From NCBI RefSeq assembly GCF_030445035.2, contig NC_080701.1, positions 26,566,798 to 26,630,797 of the forward strand: 64,000 nt of DNA, given 5' to 3'. The notes under the pieces are model-generated. The model was not told the origin of the DNA and made no database searches. It saw nothing but the letters and a program-made list of their open reading frames with translations. This DNA comes from Dasypus novemcinctus. Lineage: Eukaryota; Chordata; Mammalia; Cingulata; Dasypodidae. Shown in pieces: positions 47,501 to 57,465 of this stretch; positions within the stretch are counted from its first letter, which is position 1; the number at the start of each line of letters is the position of its first letter. The translations under genes were made by a program, and so were the position numbers.

Positions 47501-50500
47501 AAACATTACCAGGTGGTTAGGTGCACTTGGTGGACAGTGCTGTGCTGCTGGTAGTTACTGGCCTCTCAGCCTTTACTCCAAACTTCAAGGAACCTCTAGA
47601 ATCCGTGGAAGAACCCTTGGCACAGAGAGAGCCTCAGGCATTGGTCATCTCTTGATATGAGGGATCCTTTGGCAGTATATATTCCTGCTTTCTCTGGGGC
47701 CCTATTCATCTTGGCAGTATCTGGAAGCAGGTCTGTTTCGATCACCAAGAACAACCACCAAATTGATCTCAGCATCCTGGAACATCCTCATGAATTCTGT
47801 GGAGGTTTTCAGGTACCTGTGGTGAGCACCCAGCTAATCCAAGCTATCCCTAATAAAGGATTCAATTACGTAGGCTGCATCTTGTTGGCTGAATGAATTT
47901 GAATTTTTACATTGTATTTTATGACTTGGTCTACTGGGCATGTGAGCTGTGTTTTTGAAGTGTTGTAGATTGTTGTCTGATAGACTTTCTAATTCACTAT
48001 TTTTTTTAATACTTAAAAAAAAATAAACAACTTAGATTACATAAATGTTACATAAAAAATGTAGGGAATTCCTATATTCCCACTCTCTACCCCTCCCACA
48101 TGTTCCCACATTAACAACATTAATAACAACCTTCATTAGTGTGGTACATTTGTTACAATTGATGAACACATACTGGAGCACTGCCACTATGTGTGGATTA
48201 TAGTTTACAATATAGTTTAAACTCTCTCCTGCACAATTTTGTAAATTATGACACGATATATAATGTCCTGTATCTTGTCATTGCATTCTCATTCAGGACA
48301 ATTCCAGTGTCCCAAAAAAGCCTCCATATTACACCTATTTTTCCCCTTTCTGTCCCTTCAGAACCTCTGGTGGCCACTGCCTCCACTTCAATGACAAAAG
48401 TTCTTCCATTGCTAGAATAACAAAATCAATCTGTAGTAGAATAACAGTAAGTCTACTCTAATGCATCGTTTATTCCCCAATCCTTGAGGATTCTGGAATG
48501 GTAATGCCCAGTCCACCTCTAATTAAGAGGGGGCTTAGATCCCATGGGGCAGATGGATGGGACTATCTTGCTTGCAGTTGTAGACTCTCTGTTCCTTGGG
48601 ATGGTCATTGTCCATCATCATTTCCTTGTTAGTTGTCCTGGGTGAGTCCAATGAACTGGAGAGTAGGTGTTGCAACTCTGTTGAGATTTAAGGTCCAACT
48701 GGCACATGAAAAGCCCAAAGATTTAAGTCTCTTAGATGTAACCTATGAACTAATACTAACTATAGGTTCAAATATAAGGGGCAGAAGAGTCATGTGTAGG
48801 GAAACCACAACTGAGTCTAGCTCTTTCACACTGGGGAACATAAATTCCAAAGTAGGGTCCACTGGCAGAAGGCAAACTGCTGAGCTATCATCCCTGCCTA
48901 TTGTGTTGGATGTTTCCAGAGCCCTCAGGAGCACTGCTGTTTGAGGCAATATTTACTTTGGCAGCCTATGAGATCCTGCTGAGAATGACCTCCCGACTCA
49001 CTTTGAAGTCTCTTAGCCATATAAACTCATTAGTCTTTACCATTTCCCCCTTTTGGTCAAGGTCTTTTTCCAGTTGCATTGCTAGTTGGCCCTAGGTAGT
49101 AATCCTTGATGCCAGGGAGGCTCATTCCCTGGAGTTATGTCCCACACTGGGGGGAAGATAATGCACTTATATGCTGAGTTTGGCTTAGAGCCCACATTTC
49201 AGCAACAAGGCTCTCAGGAAGTATCTAATTCACTTCTGATGTCTAAAGCAAAGTCAAGCATTGGTATAGACAGGCATTGCAATTGATGAAGCAGTATTCC
49301 CAAGAAAACCATGAAAACTCAAGGATTAACTTCTGGGATACTCTGAAGCAATACTTTATGTACTTCTCTGGAGTAACGCATTCTAAGTATTGTAGGGAGG
49401 GTGTGTTCTAACTCTAGCACTGGGTAATAAATGAAATCCAGAATTGGCTTTATTCCTGTACTTGTATCTCTATATATTTTTGTGGTTTTTGCAGAATCTT
49501 TATTGAATTCTACTTTGAAGATGCTAAATTCTATGAAAATCTCAGACCTTTAGGTCATATTTGCCTGAGGTGTCTGCCTTTGTGCATCATTGAATTGTGT
49601 AAAAGAAATTTACATCGTATCTAGGACCCAAGTTAATGAATCAAGTGTCACACTTTTGAATAAAGTGCTTATAAATTGCAGAACTAGATTTAGTCCCTTA
49701 CTTTATTTAGTAGTAATTTGTGCTAGAAGTTGGCCGAAATCTCTAGGTGCAAATGAGATCCTTGTTTAGATAGCCTTAGAAATTGTTTCCATATCATAAA
49801 AATGGTACAAATAGATATTTATAACTTTTCCCTTTATCTTGAAAACAGGAATGATGGCACTGAATTTGGGGGTTCTATCTACCAGAAGGTTAATGAGAAG
49901 ATCGAAACTTCAATAAATCTTGCTTGGACAGCTGGCAGTAACAACACCCGCTTTGGCATTGCTGCTAAATACAAGCTGGATTGTAGAACTTCTCTATCTG
50001 TAAGAATATACTACAGATCTGCCCTTAGGGTTTCATCTAAGTTGTAAATGGATATGATGATATAGTTGTGGTTTGCATTTTTTTTTATTACCTTTCATGA
50101 AGTAGCTCATTGTATAGAGAAAGGAGTACAATACTTGAAGTCAGGAAAGGTGGGTTCTAGTCCTAGCCCCCTAGTGTTCTTGAAAAATTTGTTTTGAGGC
50201 CTTTAAGGTTCCTTTCAGGCATTCTCAAGGTTCCTACCATCCCTGTCACTCCTACTGACTGCTTAAAAATTTATCTTTTTGTTCATATAAATTTTCAGTT
50301 TCTGTAAGTATAGATTGGTCCTAAGGTGCTTCAGCTTTGGAAACGTGGTGTATGAAATGGTGGTTGTGTTGGACTTCCATATTATGAAGTTGACAATTTT
50401 CTAACTGTTTCTATTCCATCTCCCAATCTTAGGCTAAAGTAAATAATGCCAGCCTGATTGGACTTGGATATACTCAGACCCTTCGGCCAGGTACGTAAAA

Positions 50501-51012
50501 GAATAACAGTGGGGTTGGGTGGAAGGGGATAGGAGTATAAGGAAAATAGTCTTCAGTGAAGGTTCATTCAGAGTATTTTATAACAATTGGTTATTCAGAC
50601 AGAAAGTGAAAGAGACCAGGTACTTTCACTTAAAAAATAGTTCTCTATTTCTGACTATAGTTTTGGTTACTCTGGCTTGTAAGTTTGGTCGATCATTGTT
50701 CTTAACCCTGAACTCCACGTCAAGTTTGTCGTGATCATGCTTTACTCATGACAGAACAGCTAATTCTAGATAACCCACAGTAGATTTAGGAATAGCCATA
50801 TGCTTGTAACTCTTAGACCGAGCTATAATCCATGCCATTGACTCCATCCATTGTTTATAGAAAATTCAGATTTGGTTGTAATAGTTGTTATAAATGACTG
50901 CAGTGTTTTCTTCTTTCTAGGAGTCAAACTGACCCTCTCAGCTTTAATCGATGGAAAGAACTTCAATGCAGGCGGTCATAAGGTTGGGTTGGGATTTGAA
51001 CTAGAAGCTTAA
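41515..51012 (+). CDS. VDAC3: Voltage-dependent anion channel 3 (complete)
   Basis: VDAC3 is a 19-stranded beta-barrel pore of the mitochondrial outer membrane that passes metabolites and is noted for redox-sensitive cysteines. Coding exons 41515-41581, 42323-42372, 44912-45064, 45890-45942, 47121-47348, 49849-49999, 50433-50490 and 50921-51012 join in phase to 852 bp, i.e. 283 aa, the usual length. The N-terminal helix is [20 protein letters not shown], and the C-terminus is [13 protein letters not shown]. All six cysteines of mammalian VDAC3 are kept (2, 8, 36, 65, 122, 229). Residue 87 is Leu (EISLENK), where I recall Trp in human. A 3-base alternative exon is present in intron 3. Every intron has GT/AG ends. 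Confidence 0.98.
42323..42372 (+). CDS. VDAC3: VDAC3 exon 3
   Basis: 50 bp encoding G23-V39 ([16 protein letters not shown]), including C36. Acceptor TGTCTAG, donor GTG/GTAAGT. It ends in phase 0, which allows in-frame insertion of the 3-base exon. Confidence 0.96.
42373..44911 (+). other. VDAC3: VDAC3 intron 3
   Basis: Apart from the ATG micro-exon, this 2.5-kb intron is AT-rich and unusually free of SINEs and LINEs compared with the flanking intergenic DNA. No other feature seen. Confidence 0.5.
43274..43276 (+). CDS. VDAC3: VDAC3 alternative 3-base ATG micro-exon
   Basis: TTCATTCAG/ATG/GTAAGG has a good acceptor and a consensus-like donor around a single ATG codon. It lies in the 2.5-kb intron between exons 3 and 4, which join in phase 0. 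Inclusion would insert one Met after residue 39 without shifting the frame. A 3-base ATG exon at this position is known in human and mouse VDAC3. Match of position, size and sequence is strong evidence, although only transcript data can show its use here. Confidence 0.8.
44912..45064 (+). CDS. VDAC3: VDAC3 exon 4
   Basis: 153 bp, 51 whole codons (E40-K90), starting [20 protein letters not shown] and including C65. Acceptor TTGCCAG, donor AAG/GTACGA. Confidence 0.96.
45890..45942 (+). CDS. VDAC3: VDAC3 exon 5
   Basis: 53 bp encoding [17 protein letters not shown] plus two bases of G108. It carries the GLK motif characteristic of VDACs. Acceptor CTTTTCAG, donor ACAGG/GTAATT. Confidence 0.96.
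45943..47120 (+). other. VDAC3: VDAC3 intron 5
   Basis: No recognisable element except the left copy of the 49-bp repeat near its end. A short tandem-like duplication of GCTAACAAAATTATAT occurs at about 46872-46913. Confidence 0.5.
46919..46967 (+). repeat. 49-bp direct repeat, left copy
   Basis: Identical over 49 bp to 47925-47973, begins CTTGGTCTACTGGGCATG and ends GTTGTAGATTGT. The two copies are 1006 bp apart and flank VDAC3 exon 6. It is not a low-complexity sequence and occurs nowhere else in this window that I noticed. Confidence 0.93.
47121..47348 (+). CDS. VDAC3: VDAC3 exon 6
   Basis: 228 bp encoding residues 108-184, the central barrel strands ([48 protein letters not shown]), including C122. 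Acceptor TTATTACAG, donor CATGT/GTGAGT. It is bracketed by a perfect 49-bp direct repeat in the flanking introns. Confidence 0.96.
47430..47905 (+). other. Unusual unique-looking island in VDAC3 intron 6
   Basis: About 470 bp with higher GC than the intron around it. It contains an 80-codon plus-strand frame (ends [12 protein letters not shown]) and an internal AATAAA. The texture is that of an old inserted cDNA, but no parent gene is recognised and no A tail or flanking duplication was found. Confidence 0.25.
47925..47973 (+). repeat. 49-bp direct repeat, right copy
   Basis: Right partner of 46919-46967. The preceding bases are similar but not identical (ATATTTTGTGT and GTATTTTATGA), so the duplicated tract may once have been longer at its left end. 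Confidence 0.93.
47995..49340 (-). mobile_element. Reversed L1 3' region in VDAC3 intron 6
   Basis: Reversed L1 3' UTR-type sequence: TTACATAAAAAATGTAGGGA, CATTAGTGTGGTACATTTG, TATAGTTTACAATATAG, then TGATGCCAGGGAGGCTC, CTGGAGTTATGTCCCACAC and GAGTTTGGCTTAGAGCCC. The family is old and edges are approximate. Confidence 0.65.
49849..49999 (+). CDS. VDAC3: VDAC3 exon 7
   Basis: 151 bp encoding residues 184-234 ([20 protein letters not shown], then [17 protein letters not shown]), including C229. Acceptor GAAAACAG, donor TCT/GTAAGA. Confidence 0.96.
50433..50490 (+). CDS. VDAC3: VDAC3 exon 8
   Basis: 58 bp encoding [19 protein letters not shown] plus one base of G254. Acceptor ATCTTAG, donor CCAG/GTACGT. 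Confidence 0.96.
50921..51012 (+). CDS. VDAC3: VDAC3 exon 9 coding part
   Basis: 92 bp encoding [20 protein letters not shown] and the C-terminal strand [10 protein letters not shown], with TAA at 51010-51012. Acceptor TTTCTAG. Confidence 0.96.
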
Positions 51013-51445
51013 TCTGGTTTTGAGTAGAGTATCAGATTTGTCCCTGGAGGTGAAGAGAAATGAACCCACTGTTTTGGCCTTAAAATTCTTCTGTGAAATT
51101 TCAAAAGTGTGAACTTTTTATTCTTCCAAAGAATTGTAACCCTCCCTACACTTGAAGACTAGAGGTTGCCAGTCCATCCTAAGGGAGGTACTTGAAGGCA
51201 TGCATGGAAGTTGTCATGTTTGTGCCACATTTCAGTTCAGTTCCTCAGTGTTATTTTAAATGTGTTCCTCAATGACAGTGTGTGTCACGTTGTAAAGGAA
51301 ATGACCCGATCCTCCAGTTTGTACATTATGTCCTGCATGTCCCACACCACTTTTTCATGACCTTTTAATATATTGGTCTCTGTGCTGTAGTGGAATCTTT
51401 GGTTTTGCATCAGAGTAAAATAAATCCATCACATTTGGAACATAA
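51013..51445 (+). terminator. VDAC3: VDAC3 3' UTR and poly(A) signal
   Basis: A 3' UTR of about 430 bp ends with AATAAA at 51419-51424 (context GTAAAATAAATCC). Cleavage is expected about 15-25 bp later. No interspersed repeat lies in this UTR. Confidence 0.85.
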
Positions 51446-51679
51446 TTGCTCATATGACTTGCTGGTGGTGGTTTTCTTCTATTTCACGTGATTTGTTTTG
51501 TTTTGAGAAATGTGTTAATGTGTGGGATTTGTGTCCAGAAGTGGTCTGTCTGTCCAAGGAGTTGAACTGATAGGCTTTGGTTCCCCTACGCTGTTGCTCG
51601 TCCATTCCACTCTTGCTCACCTCATGCTTTCATTGCTCTCGCGCATTCAGGCTGGGCAGAGGCATAACTGGGAGGAGCT

Positions 51680-52110
51680 CGGTTTTTAAAAAATTATTTG
51701 CTTTCTGTTTTTATTAGAGAAGTTTTATGTTTACAGAAAAATCAAGTGTAAAATAGAGTTCCCATATACCACTGCATTAACACCTTGTATTAGTGTTACA
51801 CATTTGTCACAATTCTTGAAAGAATGGTTTTATAATGGTACTACTAATTATAGCCAATCATTTACAATAGGGTTCACTGTGTTTTCAATCCTTTGAGTTT
51901 TTCATCCATTTTTATTCTAATAATATATATACAACCTATACACATTCGAATGGATAATTGAGTGCTTTAATTACATTCACAATGTTGTGCTACCATCACC
52001 ACTATCCATTACCAAAACTTTACAGTCAACCCAAATAGAAACTCAGTAAAATTTAAGTCTTACCTTTCCATTCCCTACCTCCACCCCATCCCTTGGTAGC
52101 CTATATTTAT
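51680..52110 (-). mobile_element. Reversed L1 3' region
   Basis: TTTTATTAGAGAAGTTTTATG, AGTTCCCATATACCACTG, CACAATGTTGTGCTACCATC and CCTTGGTAGCC in reversed L1 order, starting about 230 bp past the VDAC3 poly(A) site. Confidence 0.65.
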
Positions 52111-52479
52111 TTATTTAACAGTCATTTCTTGAGCAACCACCACATGTCCAGATCTGTAGATGTGGAGTCCTCGCCTGCCAGAAGTATAAGAGACTGAAAT
52201 GCATAAAACAGTGCTTGCAGCACCATGTATTAAGTCTTTTCACAGGAATGCACTGAGAGTTAAGGAAAAACCTAGGTGGCACATCCAGTCAGATTAAAAG
52301 GGAAAAGCTGTGAAATCAAATGATGGATAGGAGCTCAAGGGCTCATTAAGGGAGAATGAAGATTTTTTTAAGAAGGAGGAAGGGATACAATGAGACAATA
52401 GAGGAAAGAAAGCTTGAAGACAAACAGGAAGTTAATTGGTAGAGCAAGCGAGGTCCCAGAAGAGACAGGAATATATTCA

Positions 52480-52720
52480 ATTCAACAAATGTTTATTGAA
52501 TGCTACCATACTCCAAGCATTGGACAAGGTGGGGACAAAGATGAATAAAGGACCTGATTCTAACCCTCGCGGAGCTCATAGGCCACTGAATGAGGTAAAT
52601 AACTAAACATGCAGTTGTAATAGCGTGTCTTATGGGAAGTGAAAGGTACCGTTAGGTCCATGGGAGGCATACTGAAACATGTCTGGTGAATTGGGCTTCT
52701 TGGGGAAAGTGATGATAAAT
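52480..52720 (+). repeat. Ancient interspersed repeat, family not assigned
   Basis: TTCAACAAATGTTTATTGAA, GGGGACAAAGATGAATAAAG and CGGAGCTCATAGGCCACTG belong to a familiar old mammalian repeat. I cannot name it safely. Confidence 0.4.
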
Positions 52721-53815
52721 ACATGGAATCGAGCACAGGCAGAGGAAAGAAAGGAAATAAGATGAGTAAAAATATATTAAGCTGTGTATGTGTGTGTGTG
52801 GCAGAAAGGAACTTGCATTGGAAAAATAGGATCTTACAGTTGAGACTAAATGGATTAGGATGAGGACTTTCAGGAGTATAGAAAAGTAAAATTCTGGACA
52901 CAGCCCTAGGAATAGTTTCTAAGCAAAGGAAAAAGTGAGAATGAATTAGTATATATTGTGATGCTCTCCAGTCTCAGTTGCAAGAACAGACACTCTAACG
53001 AGGCTCCCTAGCACTGGGAACTTGGCATGGCAGGAGACTCAGTAAAGCGGAGGTGAGGGGGGGGCTAGGTTCCCAGGCACGACGAAGCTGAAAACTCAAA
53101 TGGACGGCCGCATGTAGGGGACAGGCCTGGAACTTCAGAGTCCCTCACCACTACCCCCAGGTCTTTCCCCTAATCCCAAGAGTTTTGGTCTCCCTGCAAT
53201 CAGTTGTTTCCACTTCTATACTCAGTTTTAAACCACATCTTGAAAAGGCACTTCTTCAGAGACAAAGACTGGAAGAAAAATACCGAAGCTGTTAAGAGTT
53301 CCTGTCTAGTTGCCATCAAATGAAAAGGGAGAAACGGAATGATGACTTTCAAATTTGAATTGCTTCCAAGGAAAAGTAACTTCCAGCAAAACCCTAGGCC
53401 CACTTTGCTGGAAATCCTTGCTGCTGCTTTAGTGTGATAGGGTAGAATCATATTGGTAGTTCTGTAAAGCTGTTGAGAAAGAGTGAGGATGTATGGAGGT
53501 GAAAAGACAGGGTAAAAGAGTACAATCGAGGAAATACTGTGGGGAAGAGGTGGGTAGATGAGGCCAAAGCTAGAGCAGGACATAGCAGTGGTTCTTTTGG
53601 GGCCTCAGAAAATAGGTTTGATTACTAGAACTAGAAGTTTTTAAGCAAAGAATGAGTAGACCATAATATCTTTAAAACTTACACTGGTAAATCATCTTTC
53701 TTCTTAAATAGAACTTTTGAAAATCTCTTTTTAAAAGGATACAAATATGTGCTGATGATAGCAACAAATTCAGACGGTTCAGAAATGAAGTGAAAATTCC
53801 TCATTCCTCTCTCCA
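52721..53815. other. Intergenic DNA, no feature seen
   Basis: A short TG run near 52788-52801 and a GGGGGG patch near 53060 are the only landmarks. Minus-strand open frames here lack any recognisable protein. Confidence 0.3.
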
Positions 53816-54600
53816 ATCCCACTTTCTTCTACTACCATGAACAGTTTGATACATATCCTTGCAGATAGTTTTCAATATTTAGGGATTACATAAATATCTA
53901 GTTATAGATATATAAATTGTTAAAGTGTACATCTTATTCTGCAGTGTTCTTGAAAACTGAGTATTATATCAGAGTCCTTTCTGTGTCATGTAAGTTTACC
54001 TCATATATTTTGTTATTTGCATGCTTTTAGTATATGTGACATTACTATTCCCCCCCCCTTTTTTTTTGCTTTATAAACAATGCTGCATTGAATATCTTTG
54101 TCTATTCAAAGATGACTATTTCCATAGCAGCACTGCCCAGTAGAACTCTCTGTGATGATGGAAATGACCCATTCTGCACTGTCTGATATGAGAGCCAGTA
54201 GCCATAGGTGGCTGTTGAGCTCTTGATATGTGACTAGGGAAACTGAAGAGGTGAATTTCTAATTGAACTTAATTTTAATTAATTTAAACTTAGATAGCCA
54301 CATGTGGCTAGTAGCTACTGCATTGGACAATGCAGTTCTATAGGATAGATTCATACAAGTGGGATTGCTGAATCACAGAGTGTGTGCATTTGACTAGTAC
54401 AAAATTGCCTTTCAGAAATTTGTACCAATACCAATTTATATTTCTACCAGTGATGCTTAAGACTGTACATTCTCCCCCCTCCAATAATGTTATCAAATTT
54501 TAAAATTTTTACCAGTTTTATTAAAAATGGTATCTTGTTTTAATTTGTATTTCCTTGATTGACAGTGAAATGGAGTGATATTCATGTGTACTGATCATTC
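53816..54600 (-). mobile_element. Old LINE remnant, reverse, split by hAT
   Basis: AAACAATGCTGCATTGAATA on the left and TAGGATAGATTCATACAAGT, GGGATTGCTGAATCACAGAG on the right are contiguous in the consensus of an old L1-type element. They are separated here by the 208-bp transposon at 54128-54335. Confidence 0.65.
54128..54335 (+). mobile_element. Nonautonomous hAT transposon (MER type)
   Basis: 208 bp with inverted ends CAGCACTGCCCAG and (complement) CTGCATTGTCCAA, flanked by an 8-bp duplication TTCCATAG / TTCTATAG with one mismatch (54120-54127 and 54336-54343). The 8-bp target is the hAT hallmark. Internal GCCACATGTGGCTAGTAGC is typical of this MER family. Confidence 0.85.
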
Positions 54601-55770
54601 ATAATTCCCTGCTTTGCTGTTCACATTCCTTGCTCAGTTTCCAAATGAGTCATCTTGAAAATTATTAGACATGTTTTCTTTTTGAAACATTTCAGTGCAA
54701 GATATTTCTCCCTCCCACCACCAAAGATTATCTTAACTAGAAAACAATTTTACCCAGATTTCAACGACCGCTTCTTATGAAGGGAAATATCTATGGTACC
54801 ACCACCTGAAGACGTTATTTTATTTTCCCTAATGTTATCATGTGGGTGTGGCCCACCATGACAGGAAATGCAGTCTGCCTCTGTATCTTACTGGAAGGAT
54901 TTTGTATGCAGCGTGAATGTGGACCGGCTCCTAGGTCTGCTGATGGGCTGCACACACAAGCTCCATTGTTGGGGAATGAGCCATGCGAGGAGGAGGATAG
55001 AGGCTTTGTGTTAGAGGAGTTACCAGGGGACAGTTCTCAGTCTAGTGTCCCTAGGAGCAGGGGATAAACATGGACATTGGAGGGCAGATAAGGAGCTGCC
55101 TGGAAACACTGATGAGAAGCACCCCAATTAGTTTCTTAGCTTTTGATCTGAAGAAGTTAGTTGTATTTATGGCCTGAATTAGATAGAAAGGGGATTGCTA
55201 TAGGCTTGTACTTTTTTCCCTTTCTTATGTTACCCCTTTTAATTTATTCAATTGATACTTCAGAGCTAAAGAGCCCGAATCTGGGTGTTAACAGTAACGC
55301 AGGTATGAATGCAGGTAGTTTAAATTCAGCCTTTATTCAGCAATTTTATTGACTTGTGTGGCTGGTGGTTGTGGGTACTGAAGAGTACCAGGCTCATGCA
55401 GGCAGATCAGGTGAAAAGGTTTCTGGCTGCTTTGCTTTGGAAGCCGTCCACTTTTTTCACTTGTAAAAGTAAGGACAAGGACAGCCCTGCGATTGAGACA
55501 GTTTTGTCCTTAAGTATTGGCCAGTTAGGAAGAGAAATCACTGGTCCCACAGTAAGTGATCTCAAACCCTAAAGGGCCTTCTACCTAAAATGACGGCTGG
55601 GAGCGCTCTAGGCACACTGCTTGGTGGTCAGGAGTCCTTGTGTGTCCCAGTTCTTGAACTTCTCAGTTGCCCAGGGGTGCAGAAGTTGTGGAAATAGCAT
55701 GATTTTGTTTGAATTCTGATAGGGATTTTGACTGGTTTTTACTAGACTCCTGTTTCACCAGATACCCTAT
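54600..55770. other. Intergenic DNA, no feature seen
   Basis: No exon, promoter or repeat family that I can defend. Open frames are at most 75 codons. Confidence 0.3.
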
Positions 55771-55777
55771 GTTACTG

Positions 55778-55932
55778 CAGCTGTTTTCCAACTAGAATGC
55801 TTCAGAATCACCTGGAGAGCTTGTTGAAACAGATTGTTGGTCCTCAGTGCCAGAGTTTTTGATTCATTAGTCTGGGGTGGGGCCAGAGATTTGCATTTTG
55901 AGCAGATGGGGACCCTACTTTGAGAACCAGTG
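55778..55932 (+). mobile_element. MER5-type hAT-Charlie remnant
   Basis: TTCAGAATCACCTGGAGAGC, TTTTTGATTCATTAGTCTGG, GTGGGGCCAGAGATTTGCAT and CTTTGAGAACCAGTG follow the MER5 order in the orientation seen here. Confidence 0.7.
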
Positions 55933-55940
55933 TCCTAGGG

Positions 55941-56142
55941 CAGAGGTTGGCAGACTACAGTCTGTGGGCCAGATCTGGCCTATCACCTGTTTTTGTCAGT
56001 CCAGTTTTATTGGAACACAGCTCTGTTCATTTACTATGTATTGTCTATGGCTGCTCACACACTCCAAAAACAGAGTTGAGTGGTTATATGACCTGTAAGG
56101 CCTAAATTGTCTGGGCCTTTACAGAGAAACCTTGCTGGTCTC
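55941..56142 (+). mobile_element. Second hAT-type nonautonomous transposon
   Basis: Begins CAGAGGTTGGCAGACTACAG and contains GGGCCAGATCTGGCC, TTTTATTGGAACACAGC and ATTGTCTATGGCTGC, ending near CCTTGCTGGTCTCT. It is a widespread mammalian MER-type element, exact name not assigned. It lies directly beside the MER5-type copy. Confidence 0.65.
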
Positions 56143-56503
56143 TCACCTCGAATGAGGGGAGGGAGATAAAAGGCAATAGACCAAAATGGGTCCACATCAC
56201 TACTGGGGTGGAAGCAGAGAATGAGGCCACGGATAGTGCAAGAGAAGGCCTAGAAATCCTGCCAAGTGTGGGTTCAGAACGGGCTCTGGGTAAGATGATG
56301 GGCTCAGAACCAGGGCTGGGAGTGGAGATGAAGCAAAAGGTTAAAACTCATGAGAAGTGTAAGGCGTTTCCCCCCATCTAGAGAGGCTCCTCTCTTTTTT
56401 TGGTAGGAAGTTCCTTGTGGGCAGGATCAGCTAGGCTGTGTGTCGAGTGCCTTCATCATGGGGGGAGTCATTAAGTTGTAATAGAAAGGGAAACACATTT
56501 CTT

Positions 56504-56844
56504 TTTTTTTTTTAGATTTTTTTTTTTTAAATTTCTCTCCCCTTCCCCTCCCTGCCCCCCCTCCCCCCAGTTGTCTGCTCTCTCTGTTCATTCGCTGTGT
56601 GTTCTTCTGTGTCCGCTTGTGTTCTTATCAGCAGCACCGGGAATCTGTGTTTCTTTCTGTTGCGTCATCTTGCTGTGTCAGCTGTCCGTGTGTGTGGCGC
56701 CACTCCTGGGCAGGCTGCACTTTTGCGTTGGGCGGCTCTCCTTACGGGGCGCGCTCCTTGTGCATCAGCACTGCGCATGGGCCAGCTGCACACAGGTCAT
56801 GTGGTAGGTGGACACTCTATCTGTTGAGCCAAATCCTTTTCCCA
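56504..56844 (-). mobile_element. DAS-SINE lacking its B-box region
   Basis: Perfect 15-bp duplication GGAAACACATTTCTT (56489-56503 and 56845-56859). Two internal gaps relative to other copies: part of the GCAAGGAGTGC body, and the roughly 32-bp stretch with the B-box-like GGTTCAAACC, so CACATG of the head joins directly to ACCTGTGTG of the body. Confidence 0.9.
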
Positions 56845-56859
56845 GGAAACACATTTCTT

Positions 56860-57300
56860 GAGCTCACATGGCAGGTACGGCACTGGCCCCTTTATATGAA
56901 ATAATCTATTTAAACTTCACATCGATAACTGCAAACCCCTTGGGGTCCCGTGTCAAGAAGGAGAGTCGAGAAGTACTCCAGGACGGAGTGGTTGTGCTTT
57001 CTCCTAATGGAAATTCTCAGCAGCTCCCTTCTCTCCCCCACAAAACACAGGCACACACACGCCTGCATGCACCGCTCTCCCCTGCCAACCCCCCTCTCCT
57101 CTCTCTTCCTCTCCCAGCTCCCCCACCACATCTCCCCTCAACCCCTAATTTAGCCTTGTAAGTCCAATGGCCACTCACTGCGTTTATTTTCTTTTTAGAA
57201 CTGATTCATTCTGAACACTGCGAGGCTCTCCGTTTTGTCTTTTAGCCTCACCGCACCCCTATGTGTGGTAGCGCTTTGCACCTGGGGACAGAGACTATTC
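56860..57300. other. Intergenic DNA
   Basis: Pyrimidine-rich tract near 57080-57140 (CTCTCCTCTCTCTTCCTCTCC). No gene seen. Confidence 0.3.
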
Positions 57301-57309
57301 ATATATATG

Positions 57310-57465
57310 TGTATTTAATGCCTGTGGGCTCTTTGATCAGTAATTCCACTCCTAGGAATTTACCTTAAGGAAATAATCCAAGAGGCACAAAGATTTATGT
57401 TCAAGGTTTGTCGTTGCAATGTTGTTTATAATAGCGAAAAACAGATACCCACCCAAATGCGCAAG
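57310..57465 (+). mobile_element. Old L1-type LINE remnant
   Basis: AGTAATTCCACTCCTAGGAA, TTACCTTAAGGAAATAATCC and TGTTGTTTATAATAGCGAAA are ORF2 3' phrases of an old L1. Confidence 0.7.
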
